Assembly: GCA_015039315.1 (NCBI GenBank)
Contig: WIDE01000020.1
Coordinates: forward strand, 109,936 to 173,935
DNA: 64,000 bases
Direction of reading: 5' to 3'
Source: Clavulina sp. PMI_390
Lineage: Eukaryota > Basidiomycota > Agaricomycetes > Cantharellales > Hydnaceae
Below the pieces are notes generated by a model, which had not been told where the DNA came from, did no database searches, and saw only the letters and a program-made list of their open reading frames with translations. A program made the position numbers and the translations under genes. Of this stretch, positions 23,896 through 34,378 are shown piece after piece (the stretch's first letter is position 1; every line of letters starts with the position of its first letter).

Positions 23896-26800
23896 TCACC
23901 GTGACGCTAGAGAGGGAGCGTTCCACGATGAAGACGACAGCAACGAATGCACTCCACTTGTCCCTGTACTGCTGCTACTACCCGTCCCGGCCGAGCTACG
24001 TTCTTCACGAGCCGCAACATCGGAGTAGCCATCCCCGTTGGAGTAGTTGTCACCGTTCGTGCCAATTATCCCCTTGCCTCGGTCATCCATTGTCCTAATA
24101 TTACTCACTCGGTCGGGGAAGCGGGTTTCCGGGGTAGTGTGGTGATACGACGACGCTCGGGAAGATGACATGCTGCCGCTGCCGCTACTGGAGACGGAGA
24201 CGGCCCCGGGGTGGTGAGGGTGGTGCCCGTGCTGCTGCTGCGAATGGTGGTTATGACTGTGATGGGGAAGTTGATGTTGGTGATGTTGGTGGTGGTGTCC
24301 ATTCATATTCGAGCTTGAAACAGGTGTGGACTGGGAGGGTGGAGGCAGGGGCGAATAGCCACCAGCAAATCCCGCAGGTGCTGCACCAGCGGTAGCATTA
24401 TTCGCCACTGTTGCAATACTACTGCCACCAGCAGGCGAGGAAGGCGAAGGTGCGCCTAGAATCGGCATGACCCAGCGGGTACGGAAGCTGACTTGCAGAA
24501 GCTCCGCGGCACTAACACCCCAATTGCTCTCAAACTCGCGGAAGAAGCCATTCACAGTCTCGTCATGCACTCGGCAAGACTCCATGGTATCTCGATGGGC
24601 TGCTTGATACCCACCCACGTGCTGCAAGTTTCGTGCGCGCGCCGAAAACCAAACGCCGATGAGCATATGGAGACCGAAAGAGGAATACGAGAGCGACCAG
24701 TCAGCAGATTCCTGACGCGAATACGCGCGAATCGGAGAATAAAAGAAGAATACGTACAAACAGCAGTGTTGCCATGTAAATATTACTGCGTCCGCGAGCT
24801 CCATAACTTTTCAGCACCCAGATGAGCTCGTCGTACACTCGCGCGCTTTCCTCCTTCCGACGCTGTGCTAAAGTCGCCGCATCCGATGAAACATCGGAGA
24901 TCTAAACAGGGGAGGTGGGCAAGATAATCGTCCCATGGGGAGGGGATGGGGGAGAGTGTTTAGCCAACCCGAACAACGCAGACAAAGGGAACAATGGGAT
25001 AGATGTGGGAGGTGGTCCATACATTCATATTATAGAGCGCAATCAGAGCGCACTTTGCCAACGAGTGCATGTACATATAAGCCCAAGCCCCATTGCTGAT
25101 ACCCAGTTCCAAACTCGATATGTGCATCTTCACGTTCTCTTCATTGAGACGCAGTCGGGGAGGTAGCGAAGCTTCCCAATTCTGGAAGTAGACCACGCCT
25201 CCAACGAATCATGCAAGCAATTGAGCGGGTTGAGATGAATCAGTTTTGGGCCGGGAAATCGCATCAAGATTCAAAAATTCAGAAGCGGAAGTGGATGAGC
25301 GGGTTTTCGTAAGGATATGTCAAGAGAAGAGGGCAGCGGTCGGAAAAGAATTGTGACATACCGCCAAGGCCGACTCGTGAGATCGGATATTAGCCTCAAC
25401 TGAACCTCGCCACCGGTTTTGTTGTGCAGTATCTAACTGGTCGAGTCGTTGTGATTCCGCGACAAACCCTACCATCTGGGAATATATTGATGTCATCCGC
25501 AGTAGGTGTCCGACTTCCGAGATGTACATCCGAGACGGTCGCCCGTCCTTGGGTATTGTCAGATACTCTGATGTAAGGCGGAACAAAAATTGAGTTGACG
25601 TCAAGTGGAGGTTCGGCCGCCGGCAAGCAGCTGAATAATCATCAATACTCACCAGGGATGGTATCGTCTGGGATCATCATGTCAAATATCCCCTCGTCGA
25701 CGGGTAGATATAGTCGTACGTCCAGCTCTTTGTACTTGACGGGACTATTCGAAAAGGCAGTGGCAAGCATGTTGGCATAATGAACAACCCATAGGGTTCT
25801 TCGCAGACATTCTCGTCGTCTCCACGTCGTTCGATAATCGCTTGATGTATCCAGAGATGGAGAGAGCGCATATGTGGGCGGAGGTTCTTCACTAACAACA
25901 TCCCAGTCGGGAACACCGAGACTGACGAGAATTTCAGTAGCCAAGGCGAGGTACGAGTTATTTGGATGTGACGGTCGGCGCCTAGTAGCTTCATGAAGAT
26001 CTAAGCAGACCAGAGCTTGGGTAACTTCAAGCTCATCACCCGCACGGCGAGCGGCATTGTAATTTAGGTTCCCCTGGTCGTCGAATAATTCGCGAATGGA
26101 CTGTTGCGCAAATCGATCGCCGGCATGCCATCGGGGCGTCGAATTGTCAGATTGAAAGGGGGGATAATGTGGAGCCGCAAGAGCAAGCATGGAGTTGAGA
26201 AGGTAGAGCGGGACACGTCCGAGACCCAGATGGCTTAAAAATGTCGGGCGATGGAACATGGCGTTGTAGGGGTGAACTACTAACAATAAAATAGGAGAAT
26301 AAAGCTAGTCAAGCTCAAGCTCGTTCGGGTGGGAAGCTCCCATGGCTCTGAGGGGGTCGAATGTGCGTACCATGTGAAAAGAAGACTGGAACAGAAATAA
26401 CCAGGTACGAAAGATGCGTCAGATTAAGGCTTGCTTGGCGAAGACGATCCGCCAGTCTGAACTTACTATTGACAAGTTCTTGAACGACTATTGGCTCGAT
26501 GCCCATATTAAGTTTTGCAACAAATGCATTTGTAGGTATGGGATCGCTAACTGTGCCTGCCATCGCTCTCGGGGGAGGGACGCCCGCCCCGAATGGTAAA
26601 TATTGCTGTGGGGACCCATGCTGGTAGGAATATGGAAGGGGTGGGAGCATGCGGTCCGAGCGGAATCGAGGATCTACCGGACCTAGATGAGCAGACGGGT
26701 GCTGGTGGGACAATGATGCCGGGTGCGAGAGAGCGTGGGGTGCATCAAGGATTGGAGGAGGTTGAGGTTGAGGATTAGGGGGAGGGACTTCGCGCCCTGA

Positions 26801-27187
26801 AGAATCGGTGTATATACAATTCTTGCCAGCAAAAGTGCTAAGAAACCAAGAGCGCTAAGTCAGCAGCTGGTAGGTGGAGGGGAGGGGGTCATGAAAAGCG
26901 CTTGCGAACCAATTCTGGCAGGGTGCTGCAACGGGAGGGAGTCAGCCGTCAAAACATCGGAGCGGATGGAAAGAAGTATTGGTTACCTGTCCCATCACAT
27001 CTACGTTTGCTTTTGTTACACGGTGCACAAGCCTGGACGGCAAGGAAGATCAATCCGGGGTGCGCGGTTTGGCCGAGGTGAACAGCGCAGAGAGCAGTCT
27101 TACTTTTAACAAACGCTTTCGCTTTGCTTGCCGAGGTGCTCCTGGGTTCACATTGGAAGGGATTACAAGGTTTGAGGAAGAAGACAT
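23896..27187 (-). CDS. Zn2Cys6 fungal-specific transcription factor, paralogue 2 (His-rich tail)
   Basis: Predicted 827-aa nuclear regulator from ten exons: 27187-27104, 27032-26987, 26925-26910, 26837-26467, 26385-26371, 26279-25653, 25567-25362, 25181-25023, 24901-24758 and 24711-23896. The zinc cluster is ACAPCNKSKRRCDGTGAPC, QNC, TFAGKNC (C-x2-C-x6-C-x6-C-x2-C-x6-C), preceded by the basic QAKRKRLLK. A Pro/Ser-rich linker of about 120 residues follows. The fungal trans domain begins FFSHVVHPYNAMFHRPTFL and contains LYLLNSMLALAAPHYPP, RRECLRRTLWVVHYANM, EYLTIPKDGRPSRMY and WEASLPPRLRLNEENVKMH. Unlike paralogue 1 it ends in a roughly 190-residue low-complexity tail with a His/Gln tract and Ser/Gly runs. 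The zinc-cluster introns fall at the same codons and phases as in paralogue 1. ATG 27187 is favoured because it gives a short basic N-terminus in frame with the cluster. The regulon is unknown. Confidence 0.88.
24207..24303 (-). repeat. His/Gln-rich low-complexity tract in transcription factor paralogue 2
   Basis: CAC/CAT/CAG/CAA-rich codons encode a run dominated by histidine (HHHQHHQHQLPHHSHNHH and on). Codon interruptions are frequent, so it is not a pure microsatellite. Such tracts are often associated with nuclear-speckle targeting or metal binding; no role can be assigned here. Confidence 0.6.
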
Positions 27188-28436
27188 GGCGGAATGATGG
27201 GAGGGGTGAGACGACCAAGTGGAGGCACGGAGTGGATCGGAATCAGGGATTAGTGTGTTTCAGGGGACGAGATGCGTTGCCAGATACAAAAAATAGGGCA
27301 AATAGAAACGCCAATCTTATGTCCAGGCGTCGGGGGGTGGCGGACGGGGCGCTGTTGACGCCAGTACAAAGTGAGTGGTCAGGACCAGGCGGGCTGCATA
27401 CGGAGGAAGACTCAGATTTGGGTTCCCGCCGGCATGGTCCCAGCCCCATTGAAATTACTTAACTTGTTCGTTTGTCCCGCAGCACCAAGAGAATTCATGG
27501 GAGAGTGGCAAATACAGCGGGGAATGTTTATCCACGAGAGCAACACCACATGGCGGCTGTCGATCAATCCAATCCATTCCAATCATTCCCAATTCCTCGT
27601 ACAATTCTAACTAGGTTACACACTCTTGGGCTTGCTCATTTCTTTTTGCGACATCTCCCGCTGATGCTGTAACACGACACCTTTCCTTTCTCGGCATAAA
27701 AGGCAGCCCTCTCTGACAACCCCCCTCCCCCTCGTTGTTGTCCTGCAGGCACACGCATCACAGCCACTCAGGTCCCCGCTATATGGGAAGTAAACGTGTT
27801 GTTAATTACCATGACATGGGACTCTTATGGAGTGTCAAATTGCCAAGGGGCCAACAACCGCACACGTAACTTATCTTTGCATGCAGAGCTACTGCCCCTG
27901 GCATACCACTTGCTCTATATATATGTGGAACAATTGCAGCTCTGTCTCGTGATTGTCCCAGCATGTCAAAAAAACAAATTTGCTTGATGGCGCTCTTCGA
28001 ATCAACAGTCACAAACCGTCGGCTAACACGAACCCATCAGCTGCATCGGCATCGACGTCGACCGACGGGGCGGCAAACTCTGACTTTTTAGCCTCAGCAC
28101 CTGAACCGTTTCGGCCCTGAGATGAGTGAATCCCAGGCAACGGCAATTCGTCGGAACAAACTCCGCATCCTCGGCTTGAGGGCCGATTCAAGTTCGCTTG
28201 ATGTGCAAGGCCGGCACGCTCATTCGTTAGAAGGGTTTAGGCTGCATATATCATGTAACATGATCGCGTGGCCTGGGAGCCCCCTCAGCATTGTTCACAA
28301 GCGACGTAATGTTTCACACCCATGTCGTCCCCCAACCGCTTGCATGCGTACAGTAAGAAATACCTAGGTAGGGTTTGACGCTGATGTACAAGACAGCTTT
28401 CACCCGTCCTAATCACAGCGGGCATTGCGCTTGGCG
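27188..28436. other. Intergenic: promoter of paralogue 2 and 3' flank of the Rad51 paralogue
   Basis: 1.25 kb without a recognisable gene. It includes an AT-rich patch with TATATATA near 27917-27925 on the + strand that has no obvious downstream gene. Short ORFs look incidental. Confidence 0.45.
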
Positions 28437-30812
28437 TCAGTGAGGCAATGACCGCGCACTCGTCAAGCTACCTGCTCGTCCAACTAGTCGACTCTGAGTG
28501 CCCAATAACACATCTTTTGATGGGCTGCCACTCTCATCCTCCACCTCCGTTTCCGCCACTGACATTGGGGGTGACGCCGCCTCGAGTTCGGATCCACCAA
28601 CACCCTCTTGCGATGGCGGCACAACCCTAGCACGAGCATCTGCAACAGATTGAGACGCCAGAAATTCCATCTCGAGGTGATCAAGCTCATCCTGGTCAAG
28701 ATCTACAAACGGATCGTTCTCGAAATACTCCTCGTCCATCTCCATCTCGAGATCAAGGGCGTAGTCTGGCTCAGGGAAATACTCGCGGTCCTCTGAATGG
28801 TTCGGGTCCCGAGTGCCAAGATATTCTTCTCCGGGTGCCCGAGTTTGAGGTAGAAGGCGAGGTGAATCAGGCCGCTCGATAGCGGGAGTCGGACCTGATC
28901 TGTTTGATTGACGCGCTGCTTCGGTAGGATGAAGCACATCAGGGTGCTTGCTTGAGCTTGCTTTGTCAGGGGGAGGGGCAGTAATCGCTGCATCGTCATC
29001 CGGTTCATCCCGCGCTCCGACATCCTGGATTGGCGGTCCCAGTGGGTCGGCATCTAAATCTGGCTCGCTCGGAGCATCATCAAACTCAGGTGGGAGTTCG
29101 CCGCCAGGGAAATATGCCTCCCAGTCAACGTTTTGAACTTCGCCTTTCAGACTGGCAGCACTTCTCTGAGCCCCGCCGCTCAATGTATGTGCGGCCATGG
29201 AAGGAATTTTTTTAGCGCCAGCAGATAAATTTTGGACCGAGTTTTGGTCGAGATTATCAGCCTCAACTGTGGGTCCCTCCAGAGTGATGACACCTTCGGC
29301 AACAATGAGGTAGTCAACTGAACCCCTTGGGCCGAATTTGTTGAAAAGTACAGCGAGGTTGCGCTTTGGAATCGTCGAAGGGGGGATTATGGAGGGCTTA
29401 GGGGCGACGAGATGGGTGAACGATTTGGCGGGGGGTAGAGAGGGGTCATGGTGGGGTAGAGAGGGCAAGGGAGAAGATGAAAGAGATAATGATAGAGCAG
29501 AAGATTTCGTTACACCTGGTTCTTCCAGCCGTCTCCGTTTGGAAGGAGGAGGAGTGGAGCGATCTCGTTCATCACGGCTGTGTTCGTCGCGGCCCGCTAC
29601 CATGAGAGAAGTCGACGAGGGTTCATCAACAACCCATCTCCGCGCGGTCCGGCTCATCATCAACCTCGCGTGTAGCCATACTGTCCACACGAGGCCCAGC
29701 TTGGCTTCCTTCCTTTCCTCTGCCCGAATGATGCCAAGCTTGACAAGGCGGCGAGGCGTACGAGAGAACAAGTCGGACTGGGCGTCCCATGAGGTCATCA
29801 TGCCCGCTGGAGTTCGAAACAAGCGCCCAGTCCGTGGAGCGACTCTAGACGGCGCACTAATTTTTGGGTTTGCGGTTGGTGCATTGCCAGATCCTGATGA
29901 TAGTTGTTCATCGCGAGAAAACACGTCAGACACTTCATTTAGCACGACGATGGCAACCTCCCATTTTTTCGCTAGTTCACTAAGAGCTTTTCCGATGCTA
30001 TTGATTGTAGCCGTTCGCTCATTCCAAAGCTCGCGACTAGAAGGGCCGTCGATCGCAAGGAGTGGTGTGATGGCGTCAATAACCAATAAGCGGAGAGGCT
30101 GCCCTTCCATAGCATTGCGCGAAGCAAGATGAGGAGTGAATGTCGTCAAGAGCTGCAGCAATCCTTCGGATGACGAGACGTGTTCAAAGGTAAGCAACTC
30201 GAGCATCTGGTCAGGCGATGAATTGGGGAAGAAGTTTGACCGTGTTTGAAAGATCTGGATGAGTCGTTCAGTAGGGAAGGAAGTTTTTGTGCTTATATAG
30301 CATGTCGAATAGTCCAGGTTCCTGGTTCTAGAGAGCATTGCTGCAATGGATAACTGAAGCGCGAGCTGAGTCTTTCCTGCCGACCTAAGTATTTGAGTCC
30401 ATGACATTAGCTCATGAGATGCTTCCTAACGACAATTGAGACTCACCCCTCGCCAGCCAGTTCTATGATTGTACCAGGCAACAACCCTCCACCAAGTAAC
30501 CTATCAAGCGCAGCATCACCAGTGCTGAACATCTGCCGAGAGTTAGAGAAGTCGCTCGAGAGAGGAGCAGGGGCGATCGCTACAGCGACTTTGTTGATTA
30601 TGTGATTGGCATCACGAAGTCCTAGCTGGCGCGCTAGGTGTGCAGGATTTGCGCTCAGAACCTCAATCGCGGTGGTGATGCCCGCTGGGAGAGTCAGGAA
30701 GGGTGATGTTAGCTAGAAATCCCGACAACACCTCGCCAGAGTAGTTCATTTTGCCAGGGTACCACTCACCCAACTCGAGTGACTTGCGTTCGCCATCCGT
30801 CAACGCGTCCAT
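28437..30812 (-). CDS. Rad51 paralogue (XRCC3/Rad57-like recombination mediator)
   Basis: Predicted 742-aa protein from three exons: 30812-30770, 30684-30447 and 30384-28437. The short N-terminal helix-hairpin-helix-like region ends with GLRDANHIINKVAVAIAPAP. It is followed by the RecA-type entry segment TGDAALDRLLGGGLLPGT and the Walker A motif GEGSAGKTQLALQL, which is split by intron 2. CYISTKTSFPTERLIQIF matches the XRCC3/Rad57 strand-2 segment, and LRLLVIDAITPLLA is Walker B. Further on are VAIVVLNEVSDVF and LGLVWTVWLHARLMM, equivalent to the L1/L2-proximal strands. These mediators help Rad51 load on ssDNA in homologous recombination. It is longer than yeast Rad57 (about 460 aa) and human XRCC3 (about 350 aa): residues about 400-742 add a Ser/Pro linker, a conserved-looking FNKFGPRGSVDYLIVAEG piece and a very acidic tail. 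The start is set by the phase of the first junction, MDALTDGERKSLELAGITTA. It diverges from the GH5 gene. Confidence 0.8.
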
Positions 30813-31189
30813 CGCACCACGAGAGATGCATTTGTGAAGTGTCACAATCACATGACTTGTGACATGCGTGTTTGGTGGTGAGCTGAGTTCCCTGTAGACT
30901 GCAAAGTGACTGAAGGAGCTAATAAAGTTCGCGATATCAGCAGATCGAGGCAATTCAACTTTATCCCCGGGACAGCTTAGCACACGCTGGCACGTCTCTA
31001 ATATGCCAAGAACGATCGGACTTATCTCGGCACAAGGACTTGCTCCGTTAGGCTTCCGAGCCGGAGACACCTCTGGTCCACTTGAGCACTCGTATAAAAA
31101 CGGATACACCTATTAGCCATGGCAATCGTCACTCGAGCCCTCTCTTAGGACTATACCCTCTTTGAGTGAAACGCGCCCACCATAAAACG

Positions 31190-33579
31190 ATGACGAGCAA
31201 GATCTTTGTGCCACCCCCTTCGCCTCCGGCTCCTACAGGAATCCTGAAAGTAAGCGGCACTAACATCGTCGATAAGGATGGGAACCCCATCATCCTCAAA
31301 GGTGCTGGCCTTGGTGGACACTTGAACATGGAGAACTGTTAGTACTCGATATTACTTCGACCGTCTAGTGTTGATCACAGCGCTCATGCAATGTATTTCG
31401 TGTAGTCGTGAGCTCCAACTTCTTTACAGTGGGCCATGCTTCCGTATGTTCAACCCATCGATATAGATTACCGGCTACCCTGGGCACGAATCTGGAATGC
31501 GAAAAGCCGTCAAGAAAGTATTGGGCCAGGCAAGCACTGTTTCAAGAATGATAGCAATCCTACCGAGGCTGATGCGCCGATCTTTGGTAGGAAAAATATG
31601 ATTTCTTCTTCGACAAGGTACCACTCCGGTCAATGGCGCAATAATCGGCCCCCTATTCATGCAATATTTTTGTAGTTCCTCGAGTATTTCTTTGACGAGG
31701 CTGATGCAAAGTTCTTTGCCTCGCTGGGTCTCAACTGCATCCGGTAAATACCCTCGGATAGTCCTCATATTAACCTGGTGTTTAAATCCTGACCTTCCTC
31801 AATAGAGTTGCTTTCAACTACCGTCATTTCGAGGACGATATGAATCCGGAGGCTCCGTACAACGAGCGGGGATTCTTATGGCTTGACAGGATCATTAACC
31901 TCGTACGCCCCCTGCAACTCGCTGGGTGTCATTCATTCAGCTCATCGATATTTCTGGGTAGTGCGCTGCTCAAGGCATCTATACCATCTTGGATCTGCAT
32001 GCCGCACCTGGTGGTCAAGTGTGCTTACATTTTCAAGCCATATTTACATTTGCTAACAATGAAGCGTTCCTCGCACAGAATATCGATTGGCACGCCGATA
32101 CGGGCCACCACATGGCCCTGTTCTGGGAGCACAAGGAATTCCAGGATCGTGCAATCCGTTTGTGGGAGGCTCTAGCTGCCCGATATAAGGGAAACACTTG
32201 GGTGGCGGGGTATAATCCTCTGAATGAACCCACAGATGAGGAGCATGTTCGTGTAATTGCTTGGTATGAACGAGCTCAAAAAGCAATCCATGCGGTTGAT
32301 CCGGACCACATTCTATTCTGGGATGGAAATACTGTGCGTGCAGTGTTTCAAATAAGACACGTGGACGCTAACCTCGAGCTGCAAACCCTCTTGATTTAGT
32401 GGGCGGTAGGTTAATTCCCATACAGAATTACAGGTCCAGATTGACTAATTTGGCATGTTGCATGCCATTCCTTTTCAGGCCGATTTCTCACAGTACGTTC
32501 ATACGAGTGTATCAAGTAAACGATATGTGCTGACTTTCCTTGACATCCTTAGTTTCAAAGACCCCTTGCCAAACTCAGCATACTCTATCCATGATTACTC
32601 GAACTTTGGTTTCCCAATGGGCGACAGGTACAAGGCAACGACTGAGCAGAAGGCGAGGCTCAAACGCGCATATGGTGAGTGCCACTATCTAGCAAGGGTA
32701 AATTCTCTGTTTGACAGAAATCCATCCTCCTCTAGAGCGAAAGGTCGAGTACCACAAGAAGCACGGAGTCCCCATCTGGAATGGAGAATTCGGACCAGTA
32801 AGCGATCCGTGACGTATCTTCTGGCAGGTTCTCACATGCAATCCCAAGGTCTATGCATCGCCTGATGATGGCCCAGATTGGGAAGAGATCAACACTGATA
32901 GGTATCAGGTCCTCAAGGACCAGCTTGAGCTGTATCGCACAGATAAGATCTCGTGGACAATCTGGCTGTACAAGGATATTGGATTCCAGGGGATGGTGTT
33001 CGTCCACTCCTATGCCCATCGTCTGATATGACCATTCTGATCGCGTATGGTTTAATATAGGTACGCGGGCGAAGAGACTGCCTACCGAAAACTCTTCCGC
33101 GAGTTCCACCTCAAGAAGAAGCGTCTCGCCGCTGACGAATGGGGCGCAGATCCCAGCACAGTTGCAGACATCTTTGTCCCTGTTGAGCAATGGATCATGA
33201 AGGAGGCGCCCCACTTTGCTGAGCGCTATCCCCCCATGTGGACCCCAACTCACTTTGTTGTAAGTTGCTCGTTCTAGAGGACATACCCCTGTCAACACTT
33301 ATTTGCTTCACATGCTCGTTAGGGTCGTATGGTGAGGAATATTCTACTCTCAGAGGAGCTCTACCCCGAATATGCTGCCCGTAAGTCAGGACTTTCGTGG
33401 TACGTTTCACCCTCTGAATGTTACGTACAGATTTCGAGGGGCTTGACTACCCCGAGCTCGATGCACTTGCTGCATCGTTCAAGCTGGAGAACTGCAAGCA
33501 GCGGCTAGGGTTGAATAAAGTGTTGCAGGATGATGCTGCGAACGATGTCGTACCATCAACAAAGGTCCAGCACAAGTAA
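31190..33579 (+). CDS. Intracellular glycoside hydrolase family 5 protein
   Basis: Predicted 489-aa (beta/alpha)8 hydrolase from fifteen exons: 31190-31337, 31406-31407 (2 nt), 31467-31529, 31591-31617, 31676-31743, 31806-31902, 31962-32018, 32079-32333, 32479-32492, 32553-32674, 32736-32797, 32849-32997, 33061-33259, 33323-33380 and 33431-33579. Key stations are LKGAGLGGHLNMENF, ITGYPGHE, SLGLNCIRVAFNYRHFEDD, TILDLHAAPGGQN, VAGYNPLNEP with the acid/base Glu at about 204, DWDGNT-type FWDGNT, and IWNGEFGP with the nucleophile Glu at about 302. WTIWLYKDIGFQGMVYAG closes the barrel. There is no signal peptide, so it is probably cytosolic, unlike secreted cellulases. The exact substrate is unclear. 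The 2-nt exon and a GC-AG intron (GC at 31530) are inferred from the conserved reading NMENFITGYPGHE. An alternative exon 31406-31443 would insert 12 residues. The exon-11 acceptor may also be 18 nt upstream (32718). Confidence 0.85.
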
Positions 33580-34378
33580 TCAATTTCTTATCTGTTGATG
33601 TTGACATGTAAATATAATTGTTCATGATATTTGGATGGACATTCAATTGTGTGTGAAAGAGGCAGCACAATACGTGACTTATCAAGCAAATTGAGGGATG
33701 GCTCTGAACATTTGACGCCGCTGTCCCACCGAAGTGTACTATGAAAGCCAATGATTCACCCGTTACATTGTAGATTCACCGAGCTTCCTGCTTCGAGCGC
33801 AAAAGTGGCGTCCACGAGGGCCGGAAAATCTGAACACAATGTTCAAATCGCACTCGACTCCCATCGCTCAGGATATCAGTCGAGTGGTCAGCCTTTCAAC
33901 ACCAAGATAAACGCGATGCCAAGTAGAGAGTTGTACAGTGCCGACCAATGACACGACACGTGTTAGTGACTGTGACCGATGATTGACATGTGTTGCCTTT
34001 TCAGGTCAGCTTCCCATAGTCGCAGTTCGCCGTCCTTACTCAGAATTCCTGCTCATCACCGTTCGCGTAATGGGCGTCTTCTTCCTTTGCAGCTCTTTTA
34101 CCAAACCTCTCGTCCACAAGAGGAATCCTAACACGATCAGGCCACCTGATTGTCACCTCAAATGGCAGTTGACAGCAGTTACCGAGTCGACGTCGAGATA
34201 AGAGCACATTCAATTCCGTTATCCTCTCTGGAAGCCCCTCTTTTTATGCATTTCTCACCGCGTGTGCGGACAATTGGCGATCTCCCAGGAGGCGCTCAAG
34301 CATGTCCGGTGGGGAAGCTTCCCTTATCGATACTGCGCCTCTGGGGCTCCTTATCATCACCTCACTTGCCCTCCCCCC
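33580..34378. other. Intergenic/promoter region before the polyamine-oxidase tandem
   Basis: About 800 bp with no recognised gene. A T-rich TTTTTATGCAT-type element near 34246 could serve as a core promoter for the downstream oxidase, but it is weak. Confidence 0.4.

Noticed and set aside
29338..30132. 264-aa plus-strand ORF
   Set aside because: It lies fully antisense to the RecA-core exon of the Rad51 paralogue, has no recognisable domain and shows the Arg/Ser-rich composition expected for the complement of a GC-rich coding exon.
32718..32735. Alternative 18-nt upstream extension of GH5 exon 11
   Set aside because: Both acceptors keep frame. The nearer one gives AYERKVEYHKKHG, the more natural continuation, so the longer form is only noted as possible.
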